From Bradyrhizobium lablabi (lineage in GTDB: Bacteria > Pseudomonadota > Alphaproteobacteria > Rhizobiales > Xanthobacteraceae), in the NCBI RefSeq assembly GCF_018131005.1, contig NZ_JAFCJK010000001.1:930001-994000 (forward strand): 64,000 nucleotides of DNA, given 5' to 3'. Made by a program: the position numbers and the translations under genes. This document shows positions 27,524 through 37,590 of this stretch, in pieces. Below the pieces are notes generated by a model. The model was not told the origin of the DNA. It made no database searches and saw nothing but the letters and a program-made list of their open reading frames with translations. Within the stretch, counting starts at the first letter, position 1. Each line of letters starts with the position of its first letter.

Positions 27524-28210
27524 TCACGGCACCAGCTTGTAGCCACCGGCTTCCGTAACCAGGATTTCCGGGTTGGCGGCATCCTTCTCGATCTTCTGGC
27601 GGAGACGGTAGATGTGGGTCTCGAGCGTGTGGGTGGTCACACCCGAATTGTAGCCCCAGACCTCCTGCAGCAGCGTCTCGCGCGACACCGGCATCTGGCC
27701 GGCGCGGTAGAGGAAGCGCAGGATCGCAGTCTCCTTCTCGGTCAGCCGCACCTTCCGTGCATTGGCGCCGGTCAGCATCTTCGAGCCGGGCCGGAACGAA
27801 TAGGGGCCAACCGAGAACACGGCGTCCTCGCTGGCCTCGTGCTGGCGGAGCTGCGCCCGGATCCGGGCCAACAGCACCGCGAAGCGGAAGGGCTTGGCGA
27901 CATAGTCGTTGGCACCGGATTCCAGGCCCAGAATCGTGTCTGAATCGGTGTCGTGCCCTGTCAGCATGATGATCGGGGCCTTGAACCCGCCTTTGCGCAG
28001 CGAGCGTACGACTTCGCGGCCATCGGTGTCGGGCAAGCCAACATCCATCAGGACCAGATCGGGGGAATTCGCTCTGGCGGCGCTGGCACCCTTTGCGCCA
28101 GTGTCGACTGCGGAGGCCTCGAACTCCTCGTGCAGCGACAATTGCTCGACCAGCGTATCGCGCAGATCGCTATCGTCTTCCACGATCAAGATCTTGCGGG
28201 CATTGGCCAT
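27524..28210 (-). CDS. OmpR/PhoB-family response regulator
   Basis: 228 residues from the ATG at 28210; eight extra upstream codons are open. The receiver has the acidic pair EDD (11-13), phospho-acceptor Asp56 (LVLMDVGLPD), Thr in MLTGHD and Lys in VAKPFR. The C-terminal winged helix ends with VTTHTLETHIYRLRQKIE and GGYKLVP. No histidine kinase gene is adjacent, so it looks like an orphan regulator. Rhizobiales share an orphan of this type (CenR-like, cell-envelope control), but I cannot be sure this is it. Confidence 0.93.
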   Translation of the reverse strand: MANARKILIVEDDSDLRDTLVEQLSLHEEFEASAVDTGAKGASAARANSPDLVLMDVGLPDTDGREVVRSLRKGGFKAPIIMLTGHDTDSDTILGLESGANDYVAKPFRFAVLLARIRAQLRQHEASEDAVFSVGPYSFRPGSKMLTGANARKVRLTEKETAILRFLYRAGQMPVSRETLLQEVWGYNSGVTTHTLETHIYRLRQKIEKDAANPEILVTEAGGYKLVP

Positions 28211-28451
28211 AGGTACAATCCTCTGAGGAAGCATACGGACAGAAGCGGCAGCGCTAATGGCCGGGACTTTAGGCTAGATACGTTTTCAGTTAGGCGATTG
28301 TTACCGATTCACAAGCGACGCCATTGTATCCCAGATTCGGCAGGGCGGGGTGAGTACCCTCTGGTACCGTCACTTAGAGCAGTTAGGACCGGTTAGACAA
28401 GGTCGGATCGAAACATTTCTGAGGGGAAATCAAACCATTTCAATCACTTGT

Positions 28452-28991
28452 GTGACAACCGAATGTGATCGACCGCTCTCCCTGATTGAGGTCCACGCCG
28501 CCGCCGGCAACCCGCGCCGCGGCTGGCTGACGGCCGATGGATGGACCGCTCCGGTGGCCCTGGGGCGTGGCGGCATCCTCGCCAACAAGCGGGAGGGCGA
28601 CGGTGGCACGCCGCGCGGCACCTTTTACCCGCGGCAATTGTGGTGGCGCGCCGATCGCCACCGGCGGCCGAAAACCTTCCTGTCGGCTCGCCCGATCCGT
28701 CCCGAGGACGCCTGGTGCGAAGACCCCAAAGATCGCCATTACAATCAGCCAATCCGGCTCGATCGCACGCAAACGGGCGACCGGCTGACGCGCGACGATC
28801 ATCTTTACGACTTCATCGTCGAGATCGACCACAACAGCGCGCCGCGCATCGCCGGCCGCGGCAGCGCGGTATTCCTGCATCTGGCGCGGCCGAATTTTGC
28901 GCCGACCGCAGGCTGCGTCTCGATGACGAAATCGTCGATGCTCCGCCTGTTGCGGCGGATGTCTCCACGGACGAAGATCGTGATTGGCTGA
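28452..28991 (+). CDS. L,D-transpeptidase (YkuD) family protein
   Basis: 179 residues from the GTG at 28452; the frame is open to a GTG at 28350 but the family begins near SLIEVHAAAGNPRRGWLTADG, so the shorter start is preferred with doubt. ALGRGGILANKREGDGGTPRGTFYP and the active site SAVFLHLARPNFAPTAGCVSM (catalytic His and Cys) are the marks of the short YkuD group. It probably makes 3-3 peptidoglycan cross-links or attaches proteins to the wall. No signal peptide is evident, which is usual for this subgroup. Confidence 0.85.
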   Translation: MTTECDRPLSLIEVHAAAGNPRRGWLTADGWTAPVALGRGGILANKREGDGGTPRGTFYPRQLWWRADRHRRPKTFLSARPIRPEDAWCEDPKDRHYNQPIRLDRTQTGDRLTRDDHLYDFIVEIDHNSAPRIAGRGSAVFLHLARPNFAPTAGCVSMTKSSMLRLLRRMSPRTKIVIG

Positions 28992-29035
28992 TGTTGGCGC
29001 ATGACAGCGCCTCATGGTGAGGAGCGCGCAGCGCC

Positions 29036-29065
29036 GTGCGATTCGACGTAATCGCATCATGATCT
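29036..29065. repeat. short copy of dispersed repeat module
   Basis: GTGCGATTCGACGTAATCGC followed by ATCATGATCT, between the L,D-transpeptidase and hydratase genes. It matches the second module at 25985-26017 with few changes and has a GCGATT/AATCGC stem. Confidence 0.6.
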
Positions 29066-29086
29066 GGTACAGTCAGGAATTCGACA

Positions 29087-29872
29087 ATGCTCGACAACAG
29101 GCAGATCGCCGCTGCATCAAGGACGCTGCATGACCACTGGCGTGCCGGCACCAAGCTCGGCAACCTCGATGCATCGCTGCGGCCGCGCGACCGTGCCGAG
29201 GGCTACGCCGTGCAGGCCGTGCTCGAAGGCACCTCGCGCGAACAATTGTTCGGCTGGAAGATCGCGGCGACCAGCGAGGCCGGCCAGAAGCACATCAATG
29301 TCGCAGGCCCGATGGCAGGGCGCATCCTCGCCGAGACCGTGATCGTCGATGGTGGCACCGCGCCGATGGCAGGCAACGAGATGCGCGTCGGCGAACCGGA
29401 GTTCGCCTTCCGCATGGCGCGCGACTTGCCGCCGCGCTCAACGCCCTACGCGGTAGAGCAGGTGCTCGACGCCGTCGCCACGCTGCATCCCGCGATCGAG
29501 ATTCCGGATTCCCGCTTCGCCGATTTCGTCTCAGCCGGCGAAGCACAACTCATCGCCGACAATGCCTGCGCGCATCTGTTCGTGCTGGGCGCAGCCACGT
29601 CAGCCGACTGGCGTGCGACGGACCTTGTCGAGGAGCGTCCAAAGATCACGCTGAGCGGCCGGCATTATACCGGTCATGGCAAGAACGTGCTCGGCGATCC
29701 CCGCGTCGCGCTCGCCTGGTGCGCCAATGAACTGCGCGGGCTCGGTCTGACTTTGCGGGAAGGAGAAGTGGTGACGACGGGCACCTGCCATCCGCCGCTG
29801 GCGATTCGGGCCGGCGATTTTTTCGAGGCGGATTTTGGTGTGCTGGGATGCGTGTCGGTGAGGTTCGCGTAG
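29087..29872 (+). CDS. 2-keto-4-pentenoate hydratase (MhpD/FAH superfamily)
   Basis: 261 residues. FGWKIAATSEAGQKHINVAGPMAGRI, EPEFAFRMARDLP (metal-binding Glu pair), LHPAIEIPDSRF and EGEVVTTGTCHPPLAIRAGDFFEADFGVLGCVSVRF match the hydratase branch of the fumarylacetoacetase superfamily. Such enzymes add water to 2-hydroxypenta-2,4-dienoates in aromatic meta-cleavage. No other aromatic pathway gene is nearby, so the true substrate is unclear. Confidence 0.88.
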   Translation: MLDNRQIAAASRTLHDHWRAGTKLGNLDASLRPRDRAEGYAVQAVLEGTSREQLFGWKIAATSEAGQKHINVAGPMAGRILAETVIVDGGTAPMAGNEMRVGEPEFAFRMARDLPPRSTPYAVEQVLDAVATLHPAIEIPDSRFADFVSAGEAQLIADNACAHLFVLGAATSADWRATDLVEERPKITLSGRHYTGHGKNVLGDPRVALAWCANELRGLGLTLREGEVVTTGTCHPPLAIRAGDFFEADFGVLGCVSVRFA

Positions 29873-29940
29873 GCGCTGGCCACACACTCGATGTCGTCCC
29901 TGCGAAAGCATGCGAAAGCAGCGACGACAAATTGAAGGAG

Positions 29941-30630
29941 CTATCTTGCCCCGAAGATAGCCGATCCCACGCGCACATGGGTCGCGCCCATCTGGATCGC
30001 CACCGCAAAATCCGCACTCATTCCCATCGAGAGATTGGTCAGGCCGTTGCGCGCGGCGATCTTGGCGCAGAGTGCAAAGTGCGGCGCCGGCGCCTGCTCG
30101 ACCGGCGGAATGCACATCAACCCCGAGACCTGCAGGCCGTATGTGTCGCGGCAGGCAGCGATGAAGGCATCGGCCTCAGCAGGGGCGACGCCGGCCTTCT
30201 GCGGCTCCTCGCCGGTGTTGATCTGGACGAAGAGTTCCGGCCGCTTCTGCTGGGATTTGATTTCCTTGGCTAACGCTTCGCAAATGCTGGGGCGGTCGAC
30301 CGAATGGATCGCATCGAACAGTGCGACCGCGTCCTTTGCCTTGTTCGACTGCAGCGGCCCGATCAGATGCAGCACAAGCCCGGGATGGGCCTGCACCAGC
30401 GCGGGCCACTTCGCCTTGGCCTCCTGCACACGATTCTCGCCGAAAGCGCGCTGTCCGGCGTCGATGACGGGCGAAATCGCGTCCGCCGCGAAGGTTTTCG
30501 ACACCGCGACCAGCGTGACCGAGGCGCGGTCGCGCCGCGCTTCCTTGCAGGCGCGCGTGATCTCCTGCTCCACCGCGGTGAGCCCGCTTGGTGAATGCGA
30601 CGTCACCGATGTCCTCGAACTTTCCGTCAT
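29941..30630 (-). CDS. yggS: YggS-family PLP homeostasis protein
   Basis: 229 residues from the ATG at 30630 (a TTG seven codons upstream is less likely). TLVAVSKTFAADAI holds the PLP lysine; GENRVQEAKAKW, LHLIGPLQSNKAKDAV, SVDRPSICEALAKE, VQINTGEEPQKAGV, LMCIPP and SMGMSADFAVAIQMGATHVRVGSAIFG are the full family pattern. It binds pyridoxal phosphate in an alanine-racemase-like barrel without known catalysis and buffers PLP and amino-acid pools. Divergent from the diguanylate cyclase gene. Confidence 0.96.
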   Translation of the reverse strand: MTESSRTSVTSHSPSGLTAVEQEITRACKEARRDRASVTLVAVSKTFAADAISPVIDAGQRAFGENRVQEAKAKWPALVQAHPGLVLHLIGPLQSNKAKDAVALFDAIHSVDRPSICEALAKEIKSQQKRPELFVQINTGEEPQKAGVAPAEADAFIAACRDTYGLQVSGLMCIPPVEQAPAPHFALCAKIAARNGLTNLSMGMSADFAVAIQMGATHVRVGSAIFGAR

Positions 30631-30738
30631 ACCTGTGCCGTTTCCGGACAAAGTTGGATGTTGGGTCGAATTTTACCAAATTCGGGAAAGGCTTTTTGAG
30701 GCCCTCCGTTCTATCTTGCGCAGGGGCAAGGGACTGAA

Positions 30739-32430
30739 ATGTCGGGCGTCACTTTCAACCGCAACCGGATCAAACTCAAGAAGCTTATGGGCATCCGCGC
30801 TCGGCTCGTCATGCTGGCGCTGCTGGTCGTTGCGCCGCTGATGCTTGACCGCGTGCGGACGCTCGAAAACGACCGTGCAAAACAGATCGCCCAGGCCGCC
30901 AAGGAATACGCCAATCTGACCCACCACGCTGCCGAGACTCAGCGCGAGGTGGTGTCCTCGGTCGAGACGATGCTGAAGTCGGCCGCCTATATCCGTGCCT
31001 CCGGCGGCATCGCGCGAAGCTGCGAGGTGCTTCGCGCCAGCCTGCCGACCAACCTGCCGTGGATCCGCAGCATCATGTTCGTCAGCGCGGACGGACTCGT
31101 CCAGTGCTCGACCCTCAACATCCAGGTCGGACTCGATCTTGGCGACCGCAGCTATTTCCGGAAGGCGCGGCAGACCGGCGGCTTCGTGTTCAGCGATTAT
31201 CTGTTCGGCAAGACCAACGGCCGGCCGATGATGATGGCGGCCTATCCGGTGGCCGCGATCAACCCGGAGCATGATGCCGTCGTCGTCGCCGGCATCAATA
31301 TCGACTGGCTGTCGCAGATCATGACCAATCTCGGCGGCCGGCCCGGCATGTCGGCGGTGCTGGTCGACAGTACCGGCGTCGTGATCGCCGCGCCCGCCGA
31401 CCATGCGAGCCTGATCGGCCGCTCGCTCGACACCGTGCCGCTGATGGCGGCGATCGCCGAGAAGGCGCTCAGCTTCGACGAACCCTCGGGCTCGGTCTCC
31501 TTCACCGCCTCCGATGGGACCCAGCGGACGCTGAGCTTTGCCCGCATTGCCGGAACGCAGTCGCGGCTCATCGTCAGCATGGACGAAGCCGAGGTGACGG
31601 CCGCGATCAATCAGGCGATCCGCACCGCTTACCTGGAGCTTGCCTTCGCCTGCCTGTTCGTGCTGTTCGGCGCCCTGGTCGGCGCGGAGAAGCTGATCAT
31701 CAATCCGATCGAACTGATGACCGGCATGGCGCGCCGATTCGGCGAGGGCGACTGGTCCGCGCGCGTCGTCAAGCACAGGCTGCCGTCGGAGTTCATTCCG
31801 CTCGCCCGCGCCTTCAACACCATGGCCGCGCAGCTTAGCCAGCGCGAGCGCGAGCTCGTCGCCACCAACGACAGCCTCACGGTGATGGCCTCGATCGACA
31901 TGCTGTCCGGTCTCGGCAACCGTCGCGGCTTCCAGGGCCGGCTCGATTTCGAATGGATGCGGGCGCAGCAATATGGCAGCGAGCTGTCGTTGTTGATGAT
32001 CGACGTCGATCACTTCAAACTCTTCAACGACACCTACGGCCATCCCGAAGGCGACGCCTGCCTCGCCAGGATCGGCGAAACGCTCGCCGGAATTGCCGCC
32101 GACACCATGGGTTTTGCCGCCCGCTATGGCGGTGAGGAGTTCTGCCTGCTGTTGCCGAACACCGGCCCCGCCCGCGCGCTCGCAATCGGTGAAACCGTTC
32201 GCACGGCGGTCCTCGGCCTCGGCCTGCCGCACCGGACGTCGAGCCACGCCATCGTCACCGTCAGCGTCGGCGTCGCTACCGGCAAGCCGACCGATGCCTT
32301 GCGCCCCGGCGACCTGATCGAGGCCGCGGACGCCGCCCTCTATGCCGCCAAGCACCGCGGCCGGAATGCCGTGGTCGACCACGGATTCGTGCAGATGGTG
32401 GATGAAGCCGGAATGGCGCTGGCGAGTTGA
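30739..32430 (+). CDS. membrane diguanylate cyclase with extracytoplasmic Cache sensor
   Basis: 563 residues. TM1 is about 20-37, a double Cache sensor fills about 40-295, TM2 is about 297-318, HAMP about 320-375, and the GGDEF domain is about 390-550. The active site reads GGEEF (464-468), a functional variant, with DVDHFKLFNDTYGHPEGD upstream. The RxxD inhibitory I-site is absent (DTMG in its place), so feedback by c-di-GMP is not expected. It would make c-di-GMP in response to a small periplasmic ligand and influence motility or biofilm. Confidence 0.94.
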   Translation: MSGVTFNRNRIKLKKLMGIRARLVMLALLVVAPLMLDRVRTLENDRAKQIAQAAKEYANLTHHAAETQREVVSSVETMLKSAAYIRASGGIARSCEVLRASLPTNLPWIRSIMFVSADGLVQCSTLNIQVGLDLGDRSYFRKARQTGGFVFSDYLFGKTNGRPMMMAAYPVAAINPEHDAVVVAGINIDWLSQIMTNLGGRPGMSAVLVDSTGVVIAAPADHASLIGRSLDTVPLMAAIAEKALSFDEPSGSVSFTASDGTQRTLSFARIAGTQSRLIVSMDEAEVTAAINQAIRTAYLELAFACLFVLFGALVGAEKLIINPIELMTGMARRFGEGDWSARVVKHRLPSEFIPLARAFNTMAAQLSQRERELVATNDSLTVMASIDMLSGLGNRRGFQGRLDFEWMRAQQYGSELSLLMIDVDHFKLFNDTYGHPEGDACLARIGETLAGIAADTMGFAARYGGEEFCLLLPNTGPARALAIGETVRTAVLGLGLPHRTSSHAIVTVSVGVATGKPTDALRPGDLIEAADAALYAAKHRGRNAVVDHGFVQMVDEAGMALAS

Positions 32431-32540
32431 GAGCGTCGCGTGCGATGACGCCGATCGAGCAGCGAGCACTATCTATCACCGTCGCGCTGAGGAGGCCGCA
32501 CGGCGGCCGTCTCGAAGCGCGACGGCCCGACTGAGGCGGT

Positions 32541-32584
32541 TCATCCTTCGAGGCTCGCCGAAGAGGCGAGCACCTCAGGATGAC
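32541..32584. repeat. REP-like palindrome 'tcatcct...aggatga'
   Basis: TCATCCTTCGAGGCTCGCC, a short loop, then GGCGAGCACCTCAGGATGA. Stems GGCTCGCC/GGCGAGC and TCATCCT/AGGATGA are interrupted by small mismatches. The type, with its 'catccttcgag...ctcaggatg' ends, is widespread between genes in Bradyrhizobium-like genomes. Confidence 0.7.
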
Positions 32585-32922
32585 GGGTTTAATAGCCACT
32601 TCCTGGCACGATCGCTGATTTGCCCGACGAGGCAAGACCTCACGCGAAAAACATTCCGCTTCGCGTTTCACCCAAATCAGTCGTTTAATCCGCTCGTCTC
32701 ACCCGATCGAGGGACGCTTCGCGGTCGTCACGAACGTTGCGGTGAGATGCGGTGGACGCGGAGCGTGCAACTGACGAGTGCGCACAACGCGGACGGCGAA
32801 GTCGTGTGGTCCTGACGCCCCAGTGGCTGGTGTTAAGTTCGTGAGACGCAAGCTTCTCGCGGACGACGGTGGCAACAAAGCCCGGTCTCACCGAGGAGAG
32901 CGCGTATAAGCCGTAAACCATC

Positions 32923-33046
32923 GCGCAGGGAAAGCCGGGTTGTTTCCGGTTACACCTGTGGTCCTACCCCCGTGCTTTTTGTTGCACGGGACCCATGGGT
33001 GCGATCGGCGCCCGGCTTTCCCTGCGCCCTCATTCCTCATGAGGGC
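32923..33046. repeat. structured inverted-repeat element upstream of leuS
   Basis: Arms GCGCAGGGAAAGCCGGG (32923-32939) and CCCGGCTTTCCCTGCGC (33011-33027) are perfect 17-bp complements. Inside is CCCGTGC (32969-32975) paired with GCACGGG (32984-32990) around TTTTTGTT. Directly after, GCCCTCAT (33026-33033) pairs with ATGAGGGC (33039-33046). The arrangement could be a MITE-like element or a structured RNA. From memory, close copies recur in Bradyrhizobium genomes. Confidence 0.75.
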
Positions 33047-33319
33047 GGAAAGTGATGCAAACCTCGGGCGCACGGCGTCGCGAGATCGCGGTGGTTTGTC
33101 AGGATGGTTCCCGAACCTCACCCACGCCGGCCAATTCATCCTCTCAACCTGAAGAGGCCGCTGAGCGGCTGTCTCGAGGGCGTAGCCACCGGACACGCGT
33201 TCCGCGCCGCCCGGAGAGGGCCATGAGGGCCCAAGCCGTTGACCCCACGGGCGCTTTTGTGGCCTAGTCCGCCGTCCTTCGATGGGACCGAAAAAATCCA
33301 CCAAAAGCCCTGCGATTCC

Positions 33320-35956
33320 ATGACCGCCGAACGCTACAACGCCCGTGATTCCGAACCCCGCTGGCAGCGCCTGTGGGACGAAAAGGCGATCTTCGCCTCG
33401 AAAAACGACGATCCGCGGCCGAAATATTACGTGCTCGAGATGTTTCCCTATCCGTCCGGGCGCATCCATATCGGGCATGTCCGCAACTATACGCTGGGCG
33501 ACGTGCTGGCGCGCTTCAAGCGCGCCAAGGGCTTCAACGTGCTGCACCCGATGGGCTGGGACGCGTTCGGCCTGCCGGCGGAGAACGCCGCGATCGAACG
33601 CAAGGTGGCGCCGAAGGCCTGGACCTACGACAACATCGCCGCGATGAAGAAGCAGTTGCGGTCGATCGGGCTGTCGCTCGACTGGTCGCGCGAGTTCGCG
33701 ACCTGCGATCCCAGCTATTACAGGCATCAGCAGAAGATGTTTCTGGACATGCTGCGCGCGGGACTCGCCGAGCGCGAGAAGCGCAAGCTCAACTGGGATC
33801 CGGTCGACATGACCGTGCTCGCCAACGAGCAGGTGATCGACGGACGAGGCTGGCGCTCGGGCGCTGTCGTCGAGCAGCGCGAGATGAGCCAGTGGGTCTT
33901 CAAGATCACGAAATATTCGCAGGAACTGCTGGACGCGCTCGACGGGCTGGACCGCTGGCCCGACAAGGTGCGGCTGATGCAGCGCAACTGGATCGGCCGC
34001 TCCGAAGGCCTCTTGATCCGCTTTGCACTGGATCCGGCAACGACGCCGGCCGGCGAGAATGAGCTGAAGATTTTCACCACGCGGCCGGACACGCTGTTCG
34101 GCGCCAAGTTCATGGCGATCTCGGCGGATCATCCGCTGGCGATGGCCGCGGCCGCGAAGAATCCTGATCTCGCGGAGTTCATCGCCGAGATCAAGCGCAT
34201 CGGCACCGCGCAGGAGATCATCGACACCGCCGAGAAGCAGGGCTTCGACACCGGCATCAAGGCGATCCATCCATTCGACTCGAACTGGAAGCTGCCGGTC
34301 TATGTCGCGAATTTCGTGCTGATGGAGTACGGCACCGGCGCGATCTTCGGCTGCCCGGCGCATGACCAGCGCGATCTCGACTTCGTCAACAAGTACAATC
34401 TCGGCAACACGCCCGTGGTGTGTCCGGAAGGGCAAGACCCGACGACCTTCGTGATCACGGACATCGCCTATGATGGCGATGGCTGCATGATCAATTCGCG
34501 TTTTCTCGACGGCATGACGATCGATCAGGCCAAGGAAGAAGTGGCGAAGCGGCTCGAGTCGGAGTTGCGGGGCAACGCGCCGGTCGGCGAGCGACAGGTG
34601 AATTTCCGCCTGCGCGACTGGGGCATTTCGCGCCAGCGCTACTGGGGCTGCCCGATCCCGGTCATTCACTGTCCGAAATGCGACGTCGTCCCGGTGCCGG
34701 ACGATCAACTCCCGGTGACGCTGCCGGAGGACGCAACCTTCGACAGGCCGGGCAACGCGCTCGACCATCATCCGACCTGGAAGCACGTCACCTGTCCGAA
34801 GTGCGGCGGCAAGGCACAGCGCGAAACAGACACCATGGACACCTTCGTGGATTCATCCTGGTACTTTGCGCGCTTCACCGATCCCTGGAACGCGACGGCG
34901 CCGACGACGCCCGCGGTCGTGAACCGGATGATGCCGGTCGACCAGTATATCGGCGGCGTCGAGCATGCGATCCTGCATCTGCTCTACAGCCGTTTCTTCA
35001 TTCGCGCGATGAAGGCGACCGGCCACATCGCCATGGAAGAGCCGTTTGCCGGCATGTTCACCCAGGGCATGGTGGTGCACGAGACCTACCAAAAGGCCGA
35101 CGGCAGCTATGTCACGCCCGCCGAGGTGAAGGTCGAAGTCGTCGGCAGCGAGCGCCGCGCGGCGGTGATCGATGGCGGCGAAGAGGTCGCGATCGGTCCG
35201 ATCGAGAAGATGTCGAAGTCGAAGAAGAACACCGTCGACCCCGACGACATCATCGCGAGCTACGGCGCCGACGTCGCGCGCTGGTTCATGCTGTCTGACT
35301 CGCCGCCCGATCGCGACGTGATCTGGAGCGACGAACGCGTGCAGGGCGCCGCGCGGTTCGTGCAGCGGCTGTGGCGGCTGGTGAACGAATCGGCGGCAAT
35401 CGCGAAATCGGCCCCGGCCGGCCGGCCGGCCGTATTCGCGTCTGAGGCGCTGGCCCTGCGCAAGGCGGCTCATGGCGCGCTCGACAAGGTATCATCGGGC
35501 ATCGAGCGGCTGCACTTCAACGTCTGCCTCGCCCATATCAGGGAATTCGCCAATGCGCTGGCCGAGGTGCTCGCCCGGGAGACTGCCAAGGGTGGCATAC
35601 CAGCGCCTGACGTCGCCTGGGCGGTGAATGAGGCCGCGACTCTCCTGGTTCAATTGTTTGCGCCCATGATGCCCCATCTGGCCGAGGAGTGCTGGGTGGT
35701 TCTGGGCCAGGACGGGCTGGTTTCGGAGGCCAATTGGCCCCAAATCGAACGCGATTTGCTGGTTGAAGACAGTGTGACCCTGGTGGTCCAGGTCAACGGC
35801 AAGAAACGGGGTGATGTTTCGGTGCCACGGGGTGCCCAAAATCCGGAGATTGAGGCTGCCGTTCTGGCGCTGGATGCAGTAAAAGTTGCCCTGGGCGGCA
35901 AGTCCGTCAGCAAGGTGATCATTGTGCCCATGAGGATCGTCAATGTTGTCGGCTAG
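33320..35956 (+). CDS. leuS: leucyl-tRNA synthetase
   Basis: 878 residues from the ATG at 33320; upstream open codons are unlike the family, which starts [19 protein letters not shown]. Class I motifs are present: HIGH in [11 protein letters not shown] (about 49-52) and KMSKS (about 630-634, [13 protein letters not shown]). The editing domain has [16 protein letters not shown] and [15 protein letters not shown]. Zinc-type cysteines (CPKC) occur twice. It charges tRNA-Leu. Its end overlaps lptE by 14 bp, starting a leuS-lptE-holA unit. Confidence 0.98.
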   Translation: MTAERYNARDSEPRWQRLWDEKAIFASKNDDPRPKYYVLEMFPYPSGRIHIGHVRNYTLGDVLARFKRAKGFNVLHPMGWDAFGLPAENAAIERKVAPKAWTYDNIAAMKKQLRSIGLSLDWSREFATCDPSYYRHQQKMFLDMLRAGLAEREKRKLNWDPVDMTVLANEQVIDGRGWRSGAVVEQREMSQWVFKITKYSQELLDALDGLDRWPDKVRLMQRNWIGRSEGLLIRFALDPATTPAGENELKIFTTRPDTLFGAKFMAISADHPLAMAAAAKNPDLAEFIAEIKRIGTAQEIIDTAEKQGFDTGIKAIHPFDSNWKLPVYVANFVLMEYGTGAIFGCPAHDQRDLDFVNKYNLGNTPVVCPEGQDPTTFVITDIAYDGDGCMINSRFLDGMTIDQAKEEVAKRLESELRGNAPVGERQVNFRLRDWGISRQRYWGCPIPVIHCPKCDVVPVPDDQLPVTLPEDATFDRPGNALDHHPTWKHVTCPKCGGKAQRETDTMDTFVDSSWYFARFTDPWNATAPTTPAVVNRMMPVDQYIGGVEHAILHLLYSRFFIRAMKATGHIAMEEPFAGMFTQGMVVHETYQKADGSYVTPAEVKVEVVGSERRAAVIDGGEEVAIGPIEKMSKSKKNTVDPDDIIASYGADVARWFMLSDSPPDRDVIWSDERVQGAARFVQRLWRLVNESAAIAKSAPAGRPAVFASEALALRKAAHGALDKVSSGIERLHFNVCLAHIREFANALAEVLARETAKGGIPAPDVAWAVNEAATLLVQLFAPMMPHLAEECWVVLGQDGLVSEANWPQIERDLLVEDSVTLVVQVNGKKRGDVSVPRGAQNPEIEAAVLALDAVKVALGGKSVSKVIIVPMRIVNVVG

Positions 35957-36494
35957 GACCAGGATCGCCGCGCGGCTGCTCGCCGTGGCCGCCTTGGCCG
36001 CGCTGACGGCCGGCTGCTTCCAGCCGATGTATGCCGAACACACTGACGGCACGCCCGCGCTGCGCGAGAAGCTGATGGGCGTGGAGATCCCGCCGGTCGA
36101 CAAGCCCAACGCCTCGCGCGAGGCGCGCGTCGGCGTCGAGGTCCGCAACGCGCTGGCCTTCAAGCTGTACGGCACCGCCACCGGCATGCCGCCGACCCAC
36201 CGCCTGGTGCTGCGATTCGCCACCACCCGCTCGTCGCTGATCGTCGATCCCAATACCGCCCTGCCGACCAGCGAGAATTACGGCATCGACGCCCAGTTCA
36301 ACCTGATCGATATCGCCTCCAACAAATCGGTGATGACCGGCACGACCTTCTCGCGCGTGTCCTATGACATGCCGGGTTCCTACCAGCGCTTCTCCCGCTC
36401 GCGTGCCTTGCGCGACGCCGAGGATCGCGCCGCGCAGGAGATCGCCGAGAACATCCAGACCCGGCTCGCATCCTTCTTCACCGCCGGGACCTGA
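35943..36494 (+). CDS. lptE: LPS assembly lipoprotein LptE
   Basis: 183 residues. A lipoprotein signal ends with LTAGC (Cys about residue 24). FQPMYAE after the lipobox and the later [33 protein letters not shown] fit the alphaproteobacterial LptE/RlpB family, which plugs the LptD barrel and helps place LPS in the outer membrane. It overlaps leuS and lies 8 bp before holA, the conserved leuS-lptE-holA order. Confidence 0.9.
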   Translation: MLSARTRIAARLLAVAALAALTAGCFQPMYAEHTDGTPALREKLMGVEIPPVDKPNASREARVGVEVRNALAFKLYGTATGMPPTHRLVLRFATTRSSLIVDPNTALPTSENYGIDAQFNLIDIASNKSVMTGTTFSRVSYDMPGSYQRFSRSRALRDAEDRAAQEIAENIQTRLASFFTAGT

Positions 36495-36502
36495 TCGCAG
36501 CA

Positions 36503-37531
36503 TTGGTCGCGCTTCGCGGAAAAGAGATCGACGGCTTTCTCGCCCGGCCTGACGCCGGCCGCCCGATCATTCTGCTCTACGGCCCGGACGCCGGCCTCGT
36601 GCGTGAACGCGCCGAAGCGCTGATGGTCTCGGCGGTCGACGATCCGAACGATCCGTTCTCGCTGGTGCGGCTCGATGGCGACGAGCTCGCCGCCGACCCC
36701 TCGCGCCTCGTCGATGAAGCGATGACGGTGCCGCTGTTCGGCGGCCGCCGCGCGATCCGCGTGCGCGCCGGCTCCCGCAACTTCGCGAGCGGCATCGATG
36801 CGTTGGCAGATTCGCCGTTGAAGGATTGCCGCATCGTGATCGAGGCCGGCGATCTGCGCCCTGAATCGCCGCTCCGCAAGGCCTGCGAACGCGCGAAGAA
36901 CGCGGTGGCGATCGGCTGCTATCCCGACACCGAGCGCGATCTCGCCAAGCTGATCGAGGACGAGCTGCGCCTTTCAAATCTGCGGCTGGCGCAGGATGCG
37001 CGCGCGGTGCTGACGTCGCTGCTCGGCGGCGACCGCCAGGCCTCGCGCAACGAGCTGCGCAAGCTTACGCTGTTCGCCCACGGCAAGGGCGAAATCACGC
37101 TTGACGACGTGATGACGGTGGTGTCCGACGCCTCGGAATTGAAGCTTGATCCGATCGTCGACGGCGCCTTCGCCGGCAACACCGCGCTGGTCGAGAGCGA
37201 ATTCGCAAAGGCGATGGTGGCAGGCACCTATCCCGGCGTGATCATCTCGGCCGCGCAGCGCCAGGCAGCTTGGCTGCACAAATCGGCGCTCGCGGTCGCC
37301 GAAGGCACGCCCGTCGGCGCCGTGCTCGAGGGCGGATTTCCCCGACTGCACTTTTCGCGCAAGAATGCAGTCGAGATCGCGCTGCGCAATTTCAGCGCGC
37401 CGCGGCTGGTTGGCATCATCGATCAGCTTGCGACCGCCGCCCTCGACATGCGCAAGCAGGCTTCGCTGGCCGCCGTGATCGCGCAACGCGCGCTGCTGTC
37501 GATCGCGGCGAACGCAAGACGGCGCGGATAG
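36503..37531 (+). CDS. holA: DNA polymerase III delta subunit
   Basis: 342 residues from a TTG start, eight bases after the lptE stop. MVALRGKEIDGFLARPDAGRPIILLYGPDAGLVRERA is typical of rhizobial HolA. The AAA+-like fold continues with DPFSLVRLDGDEL and ends in a helical collar (MRKQASLAAVIAQRALLSIAANARR). It opens the beta clamp as part of the clamp loader. It is convergent with parB across 59 bp. Confidence 0.95.
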   Translation: MVALRGKEIDGFLARPDAGRPIILLYGPDAGLVRERAEALMVSAVDDPNDPFSLVRLDGDELAADPSRLVDEAMTVPLFGGRRAIRVRAGSRNFASGIDALADSPLKDCRIVIEAGDLRPESPLRKACERAKNAVAIGCYPDTERDLAKLIEDELRLSNLRLAQDARAVLTSLLGGDRQASRNELRKLTLFAHGKGEITLDDVMTVVSDASELKLDPIVDGAFAGNTALVESEFAKAMVAGTYPGVIISAAQRQAAWLHKSALAVAEGTPVGAVLEGGFPRLHFSRKNAVEIALRNFSAPRLVGIIDQLATAALDMRKQASLAAVIAQRALLSIAANARRRG

Positions 37532-37590
37532 AAACGGTGTTTCGTGTACCGCCGCTGCGAGGCGCGAATGCGACGAAGGGAGGCGCCGGG

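Larger units (their letters stand above)
32431..33319. other. 889-bp non-coding region with nested repeats upstream of leuS
   Basis: No frame here shows a recognisable product. It contains a CATCCT-type palindrome (32541-32584), a 105-bp element bounded by 17-bp perfect inverted repeats (32923-33027), and a further hairpin (33026-33046). The leuS promoter and leader must be at its right end, but no ribosome site is obvious before the leuS ATG. Confidence 0.6.

Noticed and set aside
32888..34786. A 632-codon minus-strand frame
   Set aside because: Antisense to leuS and the repeat region; low-complexity His/Arg/Asp-rich translation typical of shadow frames.
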